Assembly: GCA_946807835.1 (NCBI GenBank)
Contig: OX327683.1
Location: forward strand, 5,337,001 to 5,401,000
Length of the DNA: 64,000 nt
Reading direction: 5' to 3'
Source: Ailanthus altissimus
Taxonomy: Eukaryota > Streptophyta > Magnoliopsida > Sapindales > Simaroubaceae
Part shown: positions 1-13,500 of the stretch, in pieces
Position numbering within the stretch: position 1 is the stretch's first letter
How the letters are laid out: each line of letters begins with the position of its first letter
Position numbers and translations under genes: made by a program
Notes under the pieces: model-generated
Databases searched by the model: none
What the model was told of the DNA's origin: nothing
What the model saw: the letters and a program-made list of their open reading frames with translations, nothing else

Positions 1-718
1 TGATCAATTTTCAATGACCCATCTTACTCCCTCTTGCAACAATTTCCTCCCCATATTATACTTTTTGTTAAAAATTTGTCTTTAATACTAATATTGAGCC
101 TTCACCTATAAGTTTAAGTTTTTAGATTGAGTGGTGAACTAAATAACTTGAATTATTTATTCTCCCTTAATTTTTGAAATTAATATTGAATTGTTCACTC
201 TATTATATGCTTAATTATTCTAATTACTTGATCATTGATTAGATTAATTTGGGGAACCATAATAAACTTGAAAAATAGATTTTGTGTTTGGTCTTGAATA
301 GATTGATATATGATTAATGCATAAAAGTTTTGAGTTTCATATAAGTAAGAATATACTTACATGACATAAATAACCATTTAGAAAACACGTTCTTAATGAA
401 TCTAGCTTTAATTTAAAAATCACATAAATATAAATAATTAATTAGGTAAACTATTTTCACTTGACTATCAGAAGAGGCTTTGAAGATATTAGGTTTATTA
501 GTTAATTATTCACATTGATAAATTAAATTAAAATGAATTAATTAGATTCAAGTGAAGTATTGAAGGATAATTGTAATCCTAGACTTTTTATTATTGGTAA
601 ACTTATAGTTTTTTTCTTTATGTTGTCCTTTTTTTATTTCTTTTAATATTTGGTTTAGCTTTTCATCATTATATTATTTGTTTGCGATAATGTGCACTTG
701 TGTTCTAAAATTACACAA
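1..718 (+). repeat. Partial LTR remnant (3' part), Ty3/gypsy-like
   Basis: Noncoding. From about 130 to 718 it aligns by eye with 5470-6166: shared blocks include the 'gaacttgaaaa' region, 'gatatatgat', and the closing 'gataa(t/c)gtgc(a/g)cttg' segment that ends in 'acaca'. That closing segment resembles the 3' end of many plant gypsy LTRs, and the sequence after it (ATTTACTTGTGCC) could be a decayed primer-binding site. The 5' end lies outside the window. The two copies are strongly diverged, so they are probably family members rather than the paired LTRs of one recent insertion. Confidence 0.45.
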
Positions 719-2900
719 TAAATTTACTTGTGCCAAATGCAAATGTAGACTCTCATAGTTTTTAATTATGAATAATGCCTTAAAGAAGCCAAAAATGGTT
801 GTGTTATGATCATTTTCTCTTGGAATATTATATATTATGATAAACTCCTCAAACTCAAAGAGAGAAAGAGTTTTGATATGCCAACAAGTTAATCCCTAAC
901 ATGCTCCAATGAATTCTGAATACGATTTGTGTCTCTAATTTGGTTTGGCTCGGCTCCTATTAGTACCAAATGATGTGTCTTGTTAAGACTTTAGAATCTA
1001 ACTATGTCTTGCAAGCTTAGTTACCACACCAAAAAAAGCAAAACACTTGACCTATATCATACCATTAAAAAAATCCAATATTAACTCTATATTGAGTAAA
1101 CTGAATCGTTCGTTTAATTATGAACTATCATCCCATTTTTCATTACATCAAACAAAATAAACCAGTATATGGCCAACTAAGTGGTCGAGACAATAGCAAT
1201 GTCTTAGTTCCTTAAAACAAACCTATGTATAACTTACCATCACAAGTTTTGACAAAAAAATCAATAGATAGCCTAAAATGGGGTTATCAGAGTCTCAAAA
1301 CCATTAGCAAGTTTAATCATTAAAGTCATCCACTAGAAATAAAATAAAACCTAAAGTTATTATAATTCGGAGAGATCACTAGAGCATGACCACCTAAAAG
1401 TAGCAGGGGTAAGGGTAGATCTCAGTACCTAACAGCTAAGTGGATCACCAACATAAGTTGCTGGTTGTTAAACATGTAATAATATTTTATGCCCTTAAAG
1501 TATGTATAATAACATTTTAATTGATAAATTTTATTCATACATAATTGAGTATACATTGAAGTGCCCATTTATAAAGTATGTGATCTATGTATTAGACATA
1601 TGATGCTAATGCATAAGGTATAGACCACAAATATTTTATAAATTAAATCTTTTTCACAATCATTAATGAAATAGACATTTCGTTATGTAAGATTGTAGTT
1701 TTTCTATTTATTATAATGAATAATTTACCTTAATTATTAAAGTAGAGACCTGAAATAGAAAAACTAGTGTATGATACATTGAACTGTACTAATGTGAATT
1801 TTGATCTAGTTAACAAAATTGTCCTTGATCTTAATTCACAAAGCTTTAATAAACTTTATTAATTTTAATTCTGAGTAAGTAATGAACTTACATTTATGTA
1901 TTTTATTCTTTTGAGTTATTACGAAATGAGACCCAATTGGATGGTCAAAATTTCGATGACTTGGAGATGCTATTTCATGGATCGTATGAACATATACTTA
2001 CAATATAGAATCTATATTAAATGATGTCACCTAAGTTGTTTACAGTACTTGATCATTTAAATCTGTAGCTGCAATTTATTCAATAAATGGTTATTGAATA
2101 ATAATATGTATTTGTAATATATATATATACACACACAAATACAGACATATTTAAAATAATCATTAAAGCATTGACTTAAAAAAAAAGTAATTAAATATGC
2201 ATGATATTTTTATATTGACCTAGCTTTAATTACGACACCATACAGAAGGTTAATTGAGTGTTTATTAATGGTCAAGGAATTAATTCTAAATTTTAATTAA
2301 TATAATTTTAATTAAAATTTGGATTTATTTATTACATAAGCCAACTAGAGTGCAATTTTGGTCTTTTAGTGGAATAGTCCGGGGTTATCTTAGAAGATCT
2401 AATAGATCATAAGATGATTAGAATTTGGAGTTAGAAAGCACATAGGCCTTTAGTTCCTTTTCTAGATTAAGTTACTATTTTATCTTTTACCTAAAATGAT
2501 GACTATGCAAAACACAATCATAAGTATTTTTGTTCTTTTTATTTAAATAAATCACCACTTAATTTTATATATGAGTGTGGTGGTTGAAAAGAAGAAACAC
2601 AATTATAATTATTTGCCTCTTTTAATTTAAATAAGTTGTGACCCAATTTTTACTTTTTTATAAAAGTGGAATATTTAAGAGAAGACATATAGTTGAAATC
2701 ATTAATGAAATTAAGTGCCCACACACTTAAAAGATAAAATTTTGAGAATAGTAGAGAAGATTAGAGCTAAAGAAAATTCTCTCTACAACAAAGGAAGAAA
2801 AATTTGCAACTAAAGGAATTTCTCTATATCAAAATATTCTAAGGTAATTTTTTTTATTTTACTATTTAATTTACATGTAATATAATCAATATAATCATCT
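719..2900. other. AT-rich noncoding DNA, probable old repeats
   Basis: No gene is visible. A short dinucleotide run (TA then CA) lies at 2119-2139. The stretch from about 1475 to 2870 has the feel of a retrotransposon LTR (compositional drift, a purine-rich end with 'ctctctacaac' near 2780), but no partner copy lies in the window, so no boundary can be given. Confidence 0.3.
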
Positions 2901-4754
2901 TATGCTTTCAAGACTAACTATCACCATCGTTTCCTCCATTATTACCTTTAAGGTTTTTAGCAACTTGTTCCTTTGGAATATCCATCTCAACAACTCGACC
3001 ATTGTAGCTTTGGTGCCCTTAGGTACCTTGGCTTGTAGATGCACGAGCGACTATCCTCTTTGCTAATAATGGGAAAAGGTGCAAATGTCCCACTCAGCTT
3101 TTAAAATTTGAAGTTTAATATGGGATATACATTAGTGGCCTTCTTGCAAGCATAGTTCAAAGCCCTGTGGACCGTTTATTGCAGCCTTTTCTTATGAAGG
3201 TTAACTCCCACGTGCAGCTTAGAGAACATCTCATTCAATTTCTCATTCTTTAGGAATAAAGCCTTCTTGTTCTTAATCTCCCGAGCTAAGTTCTGCTTGG
3301 TAGTAGTCACCTCCTTAATCAGGGAAGTGCACTTCTACTTTTACTTATCCCCTATCTCCTTTAAATTAGCTTCACTCTGTTGTAAAGCAATCCTAAGAAC
3401 AGCCAAGTTATCATTGGCCTTCAGATTTTATTTCAGCTTCTCTTTATACACCCCCAATATGAAGGTTACTTGCAAATAAACAATAAATGCAAATGGTAGC
3501 AAAAAACCTAGCCCTCAACAAAAATAGGGAAAGAGAGAAAAAAAATGACAAGACACTCCCCGCATGCCTCATGAGTGAGGCCCAAAGCCTTATAGAAGGC
3601 ACTGTATGAGTCATGTTGAGAGATGTTGTTAGCCAATTCAAACGGAAGGCTCTTGTAAGCTTGATATAGATAGTTCAACCGGTAGTTAGCTTTATCTTTA
3701 AGCTAAGAGCCAAAATTAATAGAAGTTAAGGAAGCAACAATAGATGGACTGACTTTGTGAATATTTCTATATTTGGATCTTGGGAGGCAGCTTCTTCATT
3801 TTTTATGGCAGTGGCAGCAACAAAACTTCCCCTAGTTGAGGCCCCAACACCAAAGGCCACAAAAGAGCTAGGGAGATCCCTCATGTAGTCTTGAATCCCG
3901 TCATCACTTTCAAGCTTGTTGATTGACTCAAAAGTGTGAAAGGGAAAGGGCAGAAGAAAGCCTCATTTCTATCATAAAATAAAAAGTACGGTGTTATTCC
4001 TTATAGCCCCGAGAACTAATATTAAAAAATCAAAAACACTCAACCAAGCAAGGGTGTAAGAAAAGAGTGTAGCAAGTTTACTAGGAAGTTGGGCCTCAAA
4101 AAGCAACAAACTGATGAGCCCCACTTCCACTAAGTGATGGTTATCCAACAAGTCAGAACCATCATTCATATGAAAGGCTATAGATTTAGCAACATCATCA
4201 GCAAACTGCTGAGTAGCTTGTATCAGTGCGTAGTCTTTCAACCATATATATATTAAGGAGGAATACACAAGCCCATAAATGAGGAACATATACCAAAATA
4301 TAACTTAAGTTAGTGCAACCAGCCCCAAAAGATGTCCCAAACCATGCATTTAGGAAACATCGTAATGCCAACAAAGAAAGAGATTATGACAAAGGACACT
4401 TACCTTTGAGGTTAAAATAAGCTTGCGCTTTCCTCTAAGCTCGGTTTACTTGGGCATTAAAGCCCAAATCTTTTCCTATAAACAGCTAATGCACCTTTTA
4501 ATATATTCAAGATTGATACTCACTTACTGTATTAGCATTTTTATCCTAAGAAATCAAGTAGAAAGTACTCTCAGCTCTCTTATTCTTCTTTAAGTGAAAT
4601 AAGCCCTTGAAGCCTTTAATGGTAAATTTTCTCAATAACACCTAATAACCTATCACAAACTTCTAAATTGTCAAAGTTAATTATGCAAGTGCCATGTCTA
4701 AAGAAATCAACAATTCTCTAATTATGGGTGGCAGTAAGACTCTTAGTTCGATAG
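2900..4754 (-). pseudogene. Decayed transposon-derived coding region, family unknown
   Basis: The minus strand reads in pieces as lysine/glutamate-rich, coiled-coil-like sequence (about 3440-3190) broken by stops, followed by an S/T/G-rich tail near 3050-2930. A 105-codon open stretch lies at 3972-4289 minus. No catalytic motif is recognisable. The composition and the retrotransposon neighbours suggest a gag-like or plant transposon accessory protein. No intact gene is present, and strand and family are inferred. Confidence 0.3.
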
Positions 4755-6166
4755 TGATAGACTTAATTATAATTATTATTTTTATTTCTTTAAACTTAAT
4801 ATTTGTTTATTTAATTTTAAATATTTGGTTATTTAATTATATTATAGGTGATTTATATATTTAAGGATAATTGATGTAAGAAAGGATTGAAATCGAACAA
4901 AAAAGGAGCAAAAAGTTCAAAAATAGTATGTTAGAACCATGGCCACAAAAGGAAGCGCTACAACACTAGAAATTAAAAAAAAAAGATCCTAAAACAAAAC
5001 CTGAGTACCGTAATGCCTAAGACTCAACATCACAACGCTATCGCAACTTAAAATTTTGATCAAGATCCAGAAGTTGAGCGCCGCAGTACTATGAAGCTAA
5101 CATTGTGGCGATGGACCAAAATCAAGCCAATGCCACTACGCTGGGTAATCAAGGTCGTGACGTCAAGGCAAAATCTGAAAACCCTTACTTATCTTAAATA
5201 TTTTAATTGCCATAACTTGAAGCCACAAACCTATAAGTAAAATCCTTATAAACCAAAATAAGGAAGAGAATAAAAGACCACAAAAAATAACAAGTTGTTT
5301 AGAGCAAATTTAGAGATTGAAGAAGAGACTTCTACAACAAAAAAGAAAAAGAAAACGAAGATTTCAAGGGAACTATCTCTTTTCTTTTATTCTCTTTAAC
5401 TGTTATAGATTATTTTTCTTTATAATGATTGTTATATGCTTTAAAACTCTATTTTTCATAATGAACTAAGTTTTTATTACTATGATTATAACTTTGAACT
5501 TAATATGTAATTAAATTTGGTTTCTTTTCTTATTTTATGAACTCAATATCATAATTGTTCAGTTTATCTATACTTATCTAGCCAATAATTAGATTGTTTT
5601 AGGAATCATAAAGAACTTGAAAAAAGGGATTTATGTATTTAGCCTTAGATAAACTGATATATGATCATAGCATAACAGTTATGAGTTTTATATAAGATAA
5701 AAATATACTCATATGGCATACATTGTTTTAAAAGACTTGCTTTTAATAAATTTTACCTTCATTTGATTACCATAGATTTATAGGTAATTGTTAGGGTTAA
5801 ATATATTCATTTAACCATGGAAAGAGGGTAGTAAAGATATTAGAAATTTTAGCCAATAATTTATATTAAGTAATTAAATTAGGATAAGATTAATTCATTC
5901 AAGTAAAGTATCGAGATATAGTTGCAATCTTAGGTTTATATTATATTGGTGACTCATACTTGTTAAGTTTAGTCATTTTTTTATAATTTTCTATTCATTT
6001 AGATTAGATTAATTCTTTTTAATATTTAGTTGTCTAGATAAAAGTAGGAAGACATAATTATAGTACTTAACAAAGTTAATATTAATTCCTTATGGGAATG
6101 ATACTTTACTCTTATTATATTACTTATTTATGATAACGTGCGCTTGAACTCTACCTTAACACAGCA
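4755..6166 (+). repeat. Probable solo LTR of about 1.4 kb
   Basis: Begins TGATAGACTTAATTAT and ends in CACAGCA. Near the end are features typical of plant gypsy LTRs: a 'cttatgggaatgatactttact' stretch from about 6088, then 'gataacgtgcgcttg' at 6132-6146. The flanking pentamers are gatag (4750-4754) and gataa (6167-6171), a 4/5 match that would fit a decayed target duplication. It has no coding capacity. Its 3' half aligns with the diverged copy at the window start. The exact ends are uncertain by a few bases. Confidence 0.45.
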
Positions 6167-7290
6167 GATAACAAATAATTCTTCATAAATAAAAACTTTT
6201 CCTTCCTTTGGGGAAGTTAAGGATTCTTTTAAAGAAGGGATTCTCAACATGACAGATAGGGGAATAGAGTATCAATTTTGAAGAATGAGCGGTTCATGTT
6301 CTTCAATTTTTGAGTAAATAGAAAAATTTACATGAGCGTTTGGAGTGGGTTGAGCCTTTGTCTTGAAAAAGGGTGTGGAAGGTTTGGAGCTCATAAAGGA
6401 TTGGCATCCAAGAGAATGAGGAGAGGTCCTGTCCATAAAGACTTTCCCCTTTCCCTTAGATGATTGATTGGTTACCTAAGTAGGAAGATTTCTACAAATT
6501 ACTTCAAATTTACTTTTCTTCAAATTGAAACTAGAGTCTTTAAACTCTTCTTTGGCCCTTATGGCCTCCACTAAGGTTGCTTTACTATTATGGCATTAAA
6601 TACCTTGAAATTGCCTCACTATTGCTAAAGACATTTTCAAGGCGTGCTTTACCTATTTTTCTCATCTTGTCATCAAATCTACCACTCCATAAGACCCATT
6701 CACAAGGAGTCACTTGCAAACCTCAAGCACAAAATTCACCTCCCACATCCACATACAACCAAAAATAAATATTTCTTATGAAAACTTGAAAATAGAGAAA
6801 AATTCATACCTTATAAGGATTTTAGAAGCAACATCTAACAGAAGATCGATTTTTCAATTTGGAGTCAGAGGTCAAGGTTGCTAAAAAAGAGCAAAAAGAT
6901 CAATAAACCAAGGAAATCCAAACACTGTCAACAAGTGAATAAAATGTATCAAAATAAATCTCACATTGAGTTTAACAAAGTTTAAAAATAAGGGGGAGTG
7001 GTTCAAGAATGGTAACGCTTTGAGAGAGAGCTTTCAAGAGGAAAATGATTTGTCTTTTTCCTTTTATGAATGATGAAACTACTGTTTGTAAGCTAATAAG
7101 AATAAAGTATAAAGAGATGAAGCTTAAGGAATATCTCAAACATACAATATATATATATATATATATATGTCCGCTGCATGGGCAACATGTGTCACAGAAA
7201 AGAATAGGTCTACCCGTGTAGCTCTAAAATATGGGTCCCCCACATCTGATGACCATTAATCATAAGAGTAGCTTATCCTTTTAGTGTCTT
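6167..7290. other. Noncoding, probably retroelement-derived; short AT microsatellite
   Basis: No supported gene. The minus strand gives short lysine-rich pieces with many stops, similar in style to 2900-4750, so the LTR at 4755-6166 may have landed inside one older element. An (AT)n run lies at 7147-7169. Confidence 0.3.
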
Positions 7291-9283
7291 CCTTAATGAA
7301 CATGATCGATACTCTTTAAATCCTTAGTTTTTTCTAAGCATGAATATCGCACATCACCTAACGTCTTACCATCGAGTACCAAAAATAATTCTTTCTCTAT
7401 CAATTTGAATCTCCTATCAATGCCAAGCCACCAAAAATAAATATTGTTGAATTCTTTTGAGAGGAAGGCTCAATTTCATAGTTTCCTACCTCTAAATGCA
7501 TCTTAGGCTCCCAATTCACTCTGTACTCATTAAGGTAACCATTTCTCATTAATGATAGAATTTTTTCTCAAATGGTTACACTTCCTCATTGCATGTCTGT
7601 GGTCTTGATAAAACTCATATTTCTTGTTTTTGTTCCACTAATATGCAGGTGTTCAGATAGCATCTGACTCAATAAGCATCTCTTTGTCTCTATGGCTTCA
7701 TATATAATGCCCAAAAAGACCTTATGTGGAATGTAAGACCCTTTATCTTAGATCTTAGCCACTCCAAGAGGTGACCTCCTCAATCTATCATTGCGCCCTT
7801 CGTTCTGAGATCTATTTCCCTTAAAAAGTACACTGTTAGGAGACAAGAAGACATCTCCCTCCTTTTGTAATTTCTTTTATCAAAAAACCTTATGAATTGA
7901 CATTCTTTGATATTCCCCCGAGGCATTATAATTGCTAGTCTCTTTGCCTGTTCTTCTTCCTCTACTCATATACAGTTGAGAGCTTTGTCATAGGTAATGG
8001 TGTAGTTGAGAACATGCTGCTCGAATTGGTAATACTAAAACCTATTTAGTTCCAACCCTTATTTAAAAGCTTCTAAAGTGATCAGAAGACTGTATGCCCT
8101 AAGCTCTATTACACCTTTGTGGAACTTGTTGATAAATCTCTCAAGGTTTCTTCTCAGCCTTGCTTGATTTCTTTGTGTTCTCTAGGATCCTTTACTACTT
8201 CATAAGCTCCTAAGAAATGTTGTACAAATAGGTTGGTTAATTGATTAAATGAGGTAATACTCTTTTACTTTAGCCTCTTGTATCATATTAATGCTTGCAC
8301 TTCCAACCATATATGACACAGCTTGCACACCTATTGATCTAAAAGTTTCACTATTAACAAGTGATCAATAATCATATCCATATAATGGTTAAGAGTTTGC
8401 ATAGATTGGCAATGCCTAAAGGTCACTAAAAACTCTATGTCTCCTAGTTCATCAAGTGGGGACATTTACTCTCACTCTATAGGTTGCTCTTTTGGTACCT
8501 AAATTTTCCAAGCTCTTCCTACCACCTCATACAATCTCTGCTTAGGTCTCTAACCTTTTCGTTTAAGGTAGTTCTTTAGTTTTCTTTTTAGTTGCATCTT
8601 CTTTTTTGCTCTTATACTTAGCCCTCGGCAAATGTCTGGTGTTGATCTCATTAAAGTCATCCTCATCTAATATTGAGGTACTGTTTCTTACCCATTAAGA
8701 ATCTTCAACATGTGATGTAGCTAGTGTCTTCTCCTCTAGCCCTGTTCTTGACCTATAACTCACCAGCCATAGCTCTAATTATTCACAAGGAACTTATCCA
8801 TCTGGTTACTTTTTTTTTCTTGTCAAAGGTATTTATAGCTTGGTTCAATAATGTCCACCAACAATTTTTTATTTTAACTGCACGAAGGAGCAACGGTGGT
8901 TCCTTGGCTCCTTTCTCAACTTGACCTCCTTTTGATTTCTATTTGGCTCTTAAAAATTCTTCCAACAATTATATTATTGCCTTACTATCCTTCTTTGTGG
9001 CTACAAGTTCTTTCATATTCTCTATAACATTTTTTCTCACTTCTGGCTCCATCTATAATCCCTATTGATCTTTTCATAATAGTCATACTCTTCTTTTAAA
9101 TTATATATCTATACCTCTTCAGGCTCTTCTACGATATCTCAAATTTAAGATCCAAGTTTCTTACAATGCTCTAATTTATTCTCGAGAATGCACCATGGCT
9201 TTCCCTCGGGCGAACTTCTTTCTAAGACATGAATTAATGGTCACTTTAGCTTTTTGCACTATTTCTCACAAATAGCACCAATT
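7291..9283 (-). pseudogene. Ty3/gypsy gag remnant
   Basis: Read on the minus strand, 8270-8090 gives a recognisable retrotransposon gag core (ITSFNQLTNLFVQHFLGAY followed by a K/E-rich stretch with stops). About 7640-7560 gives KYEFYQDHRHAMRKCNHL, a decayed version of the gypsy gag motif K-Y-C-E-F-H-x-D-H-G-H-x-T-E-E-C. Stops and frame changes are frequent, so no protein is made. The gag follows the LTR at 9284-10003 in the expected order. The pol region is missing; only gag-side sequence survives here. Confidence 0.6.
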
Positions 9284-10003
9284 TGTTAATCTTAATCCTT
9301 AGTAACTCTAAATCGAGTTCTCGATAATAGGATAGATCTCGACTAATAGATAAATTTCTTCTGGAATGGGTGACTTTTTTTGTTTAAGTATTTCAATATC
9401 TTTGCTAGGGTTTTATTTGCACTCATAAACTTTAGTTAAGCTGCGTTGATAGTTATTTTAGAAATAACCCTCCGATGTTTATGTTAGACTTTGAACTTTG
9501 AGATTTTTTCATAGAATTTTTAAGAACTTAATGAATTTTTTCTCCCAAAAACAGTTGTCTTATACATCTCAAGCACAACTCTTAAGCCTTCTTTTTATAA
9601 ATTTTTGCAATTAATTAGCTATTCCTCTGCATTGTTCTCACATCGAGAAATGGACAGGAAGTCAAAAAGTCAAGGTGTGGCATTATAGGATCTCCTATGT
9701 CTACATTTCTCAGAAAAACATAGACTTGGTGGTATCACTTCCACATTCTTCATGCATCGTATTATATCCTTTTTAAGATTTGGTTGTCAAAATTCTTAGA
9801 TTCATAGTACCGAGTGCTCGTAGTCTAATGAGATTCTCATATTAATAATCTCCTTTATCTCTATTCGAGCTTTGGGCCTTTTAAAGCTATTGGGCCTTCT
9901 AAGTTAGGTCTCAGCCCTGCAATTATCTACGGGTTGCTTGGGCTTTTTGGAGTTAATGACCCCTAAGGTGGGCTGAGGACTCGTCAAAATTATGGGGGCA
10001 ACA
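9284..10003 (-). repeat. 5' LTR of the minus-strand gypsy remnant
   Basis: On the minus strand the segment starts TGTTGCCCCCATAATTTTG (from 10003) and ends GATTAAGATTAACA (at 9284), giving TGTT..AACA termini over 720 bp. It is followed by AATTGGTGCTATTTGTGAG, which resembles the plant gypsy primer-binding-site consensus (TTGGCGCCGTTTGTGGGA), and then by the gag remnant. No matching 3' LTR was found to the left, so the element is truncated. Confidence 0.5.
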
Positions 10004-10587
10004 CCTTAAATCTTTTTTTCAAGCTGAAAATTAGTTTTGATTTGATATTATCATATGCAAAAAATTTATTGGTAGTAAAGCATGTTTTGAAAGAATAATT
10101 CAAAAATGAAATCAATGAAAATGGGTGCCGGAAAAATTGTTTGTATCAATTGTTTTTTAATAAATTAAATTATTTTTAAAAAAATAATAAATTTAAATTA
10201 TTTAATCTATGTGATATATAATTCTTACATTTAAATTTATTTGATTAGTGTGAGTTTCAATTTTTTTAATAAATATATATAAGAGAAATAAAGTAATTTA
10301 TGTAGTAAGAACTCCTTGGAAAATAACTCTTGCTTTAAAAAAAATAGTTTCCGGGCTAAAACTCCAGAATGTTAAAATTTGTTCTTCAAAGCAATCTACA
10401 TAACCTAAGAAAAGTCATAAATGATATTGCATATATCATTATATTGCAAAATCACACATCTTTGCCCCAAGATATTTCAAAAACAGAAATGAAATGAAAA
10501 TGGGAAATGCATTCTTACATAGACAGCCATTTCATTTACAAATAGGTACTAAAACAGTGCAAGCCAGCCTAGCCCCGGTAACGAGAC
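10004..10587. other. Spacer and 3' flank of the MAP65 gene
   Basis: AT-rich spacer without an ORF. The part nearest 10587 would contain the MAP65 3' untranslated region. No other element recognised. Confidence 0.5.
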
Positions 10588-13500
10588 TTAATCATCCTTT
10601 GGAAGAGCAACATAGTTCAAGGGTATTGGATTTATGACCCTCATGCTCTCCCTTCGTTCCTTGCCACCAGAGACGCCATGACGGCCTGATGGAGTTGTCA
10701 AAGGGCGAAGAGTTGGAGTTCCAACCATGGCATTAGCGTTGGTGCTCTGACCCAATAGCTTCTTTATCGTAGGCCTTGAACCATGTATTGCCTCTTGCTC
10801 TGCAGCAAACTGTTCTTGCAACCGTTTCTGTTCCTGTATTAATCAAAGAGGCGAAATGTACATTAATCTTTCAGTTGACTTTGCGTTCGAAGTAGAACCG
10901 GAAAATTTTGCCTATTATTTTCTCCATGCAAAGTTCCTATCAACTCAACTTGCTCAGACTGTTAAATTGCTTAAAATCCAACATTTGGGCTCCCAATAAA
11001 TTAAAAGTGGCTCAATTCAAAGCTAAGAAATAATCTAAACAATACACATATTTGTAACTCATCAGACTAGGCAATTTAAGTGCCATTCACAAAATCAATA
11101 TATTCAGTTGCTCATTCCCGCATCAATGAATTGGTATAGAGAAGGAAATATGGGTATCAGAATTTGAAAAGTGACTTTGAGCATGAAAAGTAATGTCTCA
11201 CATACTAAATTATTAATCAAAAGCAACTTTATTAGTACTTCAATTCTCAAGACCTCAACAGGTAATGTAAAAGTTTAAGAAATGAATAGGTCCATAAAAA
11301 GCAATGGCAAACAAACTACTGGCATATCAAGATTCGTAGGTTGGAATTGCCATGTACAAAATCTATCCCAGCCAAATTAAGCTCCCTAGAACATGCCACA
11401 ACCATGTGTATGTAAGTACATATTTACATGCATACATAAATCAAAGAAACAGAGACAGGTATCATACCCGAGATCTACGCTTCTCCTCTTCTCTCTCCAG
11501 GCGTTGCATAGTATATTCCTCCAACATACATAATAGGGGAGCCTGGAATTTGAAAACAATTTTAGAAAGGAAACTACCAAAAAACTAACATAAACAATGA
11601 ACCATGCAACACAAAAATCCGGTCAATCACCTTGTCATACAAAAAGGGAATCCCTTTCTCCACTTCCCAAGCTTTTACCTTTGCAGTCAAATTTTCAACC
11701 ACAGCTATTACAAAAAGAGCACAGAATTATATGCTGCAGTTTAGTTTTCCATAGTATATATATAGACAACAGAAATACACAATAAAGGTAAATTGATCTT
11801 GCAATAAGTTTCATATCTGCATAATAAGTGTTGTTAGACAAAGTTTCACAAATTTCATTCACATGCTTCATCAAAGACATTATATCTATTCTAAAACTTT
11901 GTGTTTCAGTTTCATGCCTCAGAAGTTCATAAAAATATTTCAATGCATATGGCACTACTAAACTTGAAGTGCTTATTAAAGACCAAATCATTTAAAATCC
12001 TGTTTTTCATTGTACATATGTCTTTTAAATACTCTTATAAACTCGGAAGAGGGAAATTTTGAATGGAAGAATTCTGTATATTGACTCTCTCTACTTTCAA
12101 TGCTTTATTCGGAGTCCTCTTATAGAGGAAATTACAACTCAAAGAATCAGGAAAATCTATCTACAATTGCTGGCTAATAACTAACTTTACTATTTTACAT
12201 CATTGACCAAATCACACTATTTACAGCTAATCAAATCTCTTAATATTCGACTGTATCACAACCAAATCTCTATTTTCCAACAACTTTCAGTCCACTTTCT
12301 TTAATATTCTCATAAAAGTTACTTCAAAACATCTACACTTATGCCTACTTTTTTTGTTTTCCAATAATTTCAACACCTATATTCTTAGGGGCATTTCCCT
12401 ATTTCACTTCAAAGACTTAAAAACAGTTCTAATAACTTTGGTCTAGTCGCCTCTCTACAAGATAAAAGTCCTTGTCTTAGACAACTAAACATCAACTTTC
12501 CATAAGTGGTTGAGTATGACTTTAGAGATCCAATCGCCCCTAGACACCGCCAGTATGGCTTTGTAAATGCTTTCAAGATTTACCTCTTCAGAATATTCTC
12601 TGTTAACAACAAAATTTCTTGCTGTGACAAAACTCTGAATATGGTTATGACAAGCTTAACACCCACATTTATTTAAAAGTCAAATTGAAATGCATATTCA
12701 ATCTCCATAGTCACACTTGGGGACCCCAATTTATAAATTTGTAGTCAAATTAATCTAAAAGTGACCTTTTACGATTCAAGAAAGATTTCCATGAAAATTG
12801 GCAAAAATTTTGTTTATTTCAAGATAGTTAAGTGTACAAGCATAGTTGACTGACTCCACTTCTTGATTCCAGAGAACAAAATTAATGTTTAGTAGGACAA
12901 AAAAGCCTTAACATAATACAATTTCTTGAAATGTAGGATTTAAAAATTATATGAATTAATAAATAAAAGAGATTGAAGCAAGTTATGAGTCTATCAAATG
13001 GAATATTTTACAAACAGTTTTTCTTGTATAGGCATGAGCATCCACTGACAAGTAATCAAATATAGGCAAGCCCAACAAGCAAAAACAGAAAAGATTCGAG
13101 GATAATTACATCTGAAACAATATCAACTTCAAATTAAAACCATCTTTGAAAGACTTATAAACACCTTGTAAATTTAGTGCAAACAAAAATATATTGTTAG
13201 GCTTCCTTTTGTACTGAAATTGTACACTGCACCAACAAAATTCATCTGTGGCTAATAAAGACAAAAACATGCCTTGCCAAGTTTACATGCAATAGGAATC
13301 ACAATACTTTTGCACTATAAACAACAATAATATCAAATAATTAAGTGCCAATCAACAAACAATATTTGATATGAACAATATAGCTGAACAAGTGCAAGTT
13401 AATCACCCTAATCTAATAGAGTGCTTATGCAATGCTCTAGATTAACATCGTTATTGACAAAGTATACTGATCTACTACGAAGGACAAAAATATCTCATAC

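Noticed and set aside
11352..11991. Several 60-98 codon frames over MAP65 exons 9-10 in other frames
   Set aside because: Shadows of the real exons and adjoining intron DNA.
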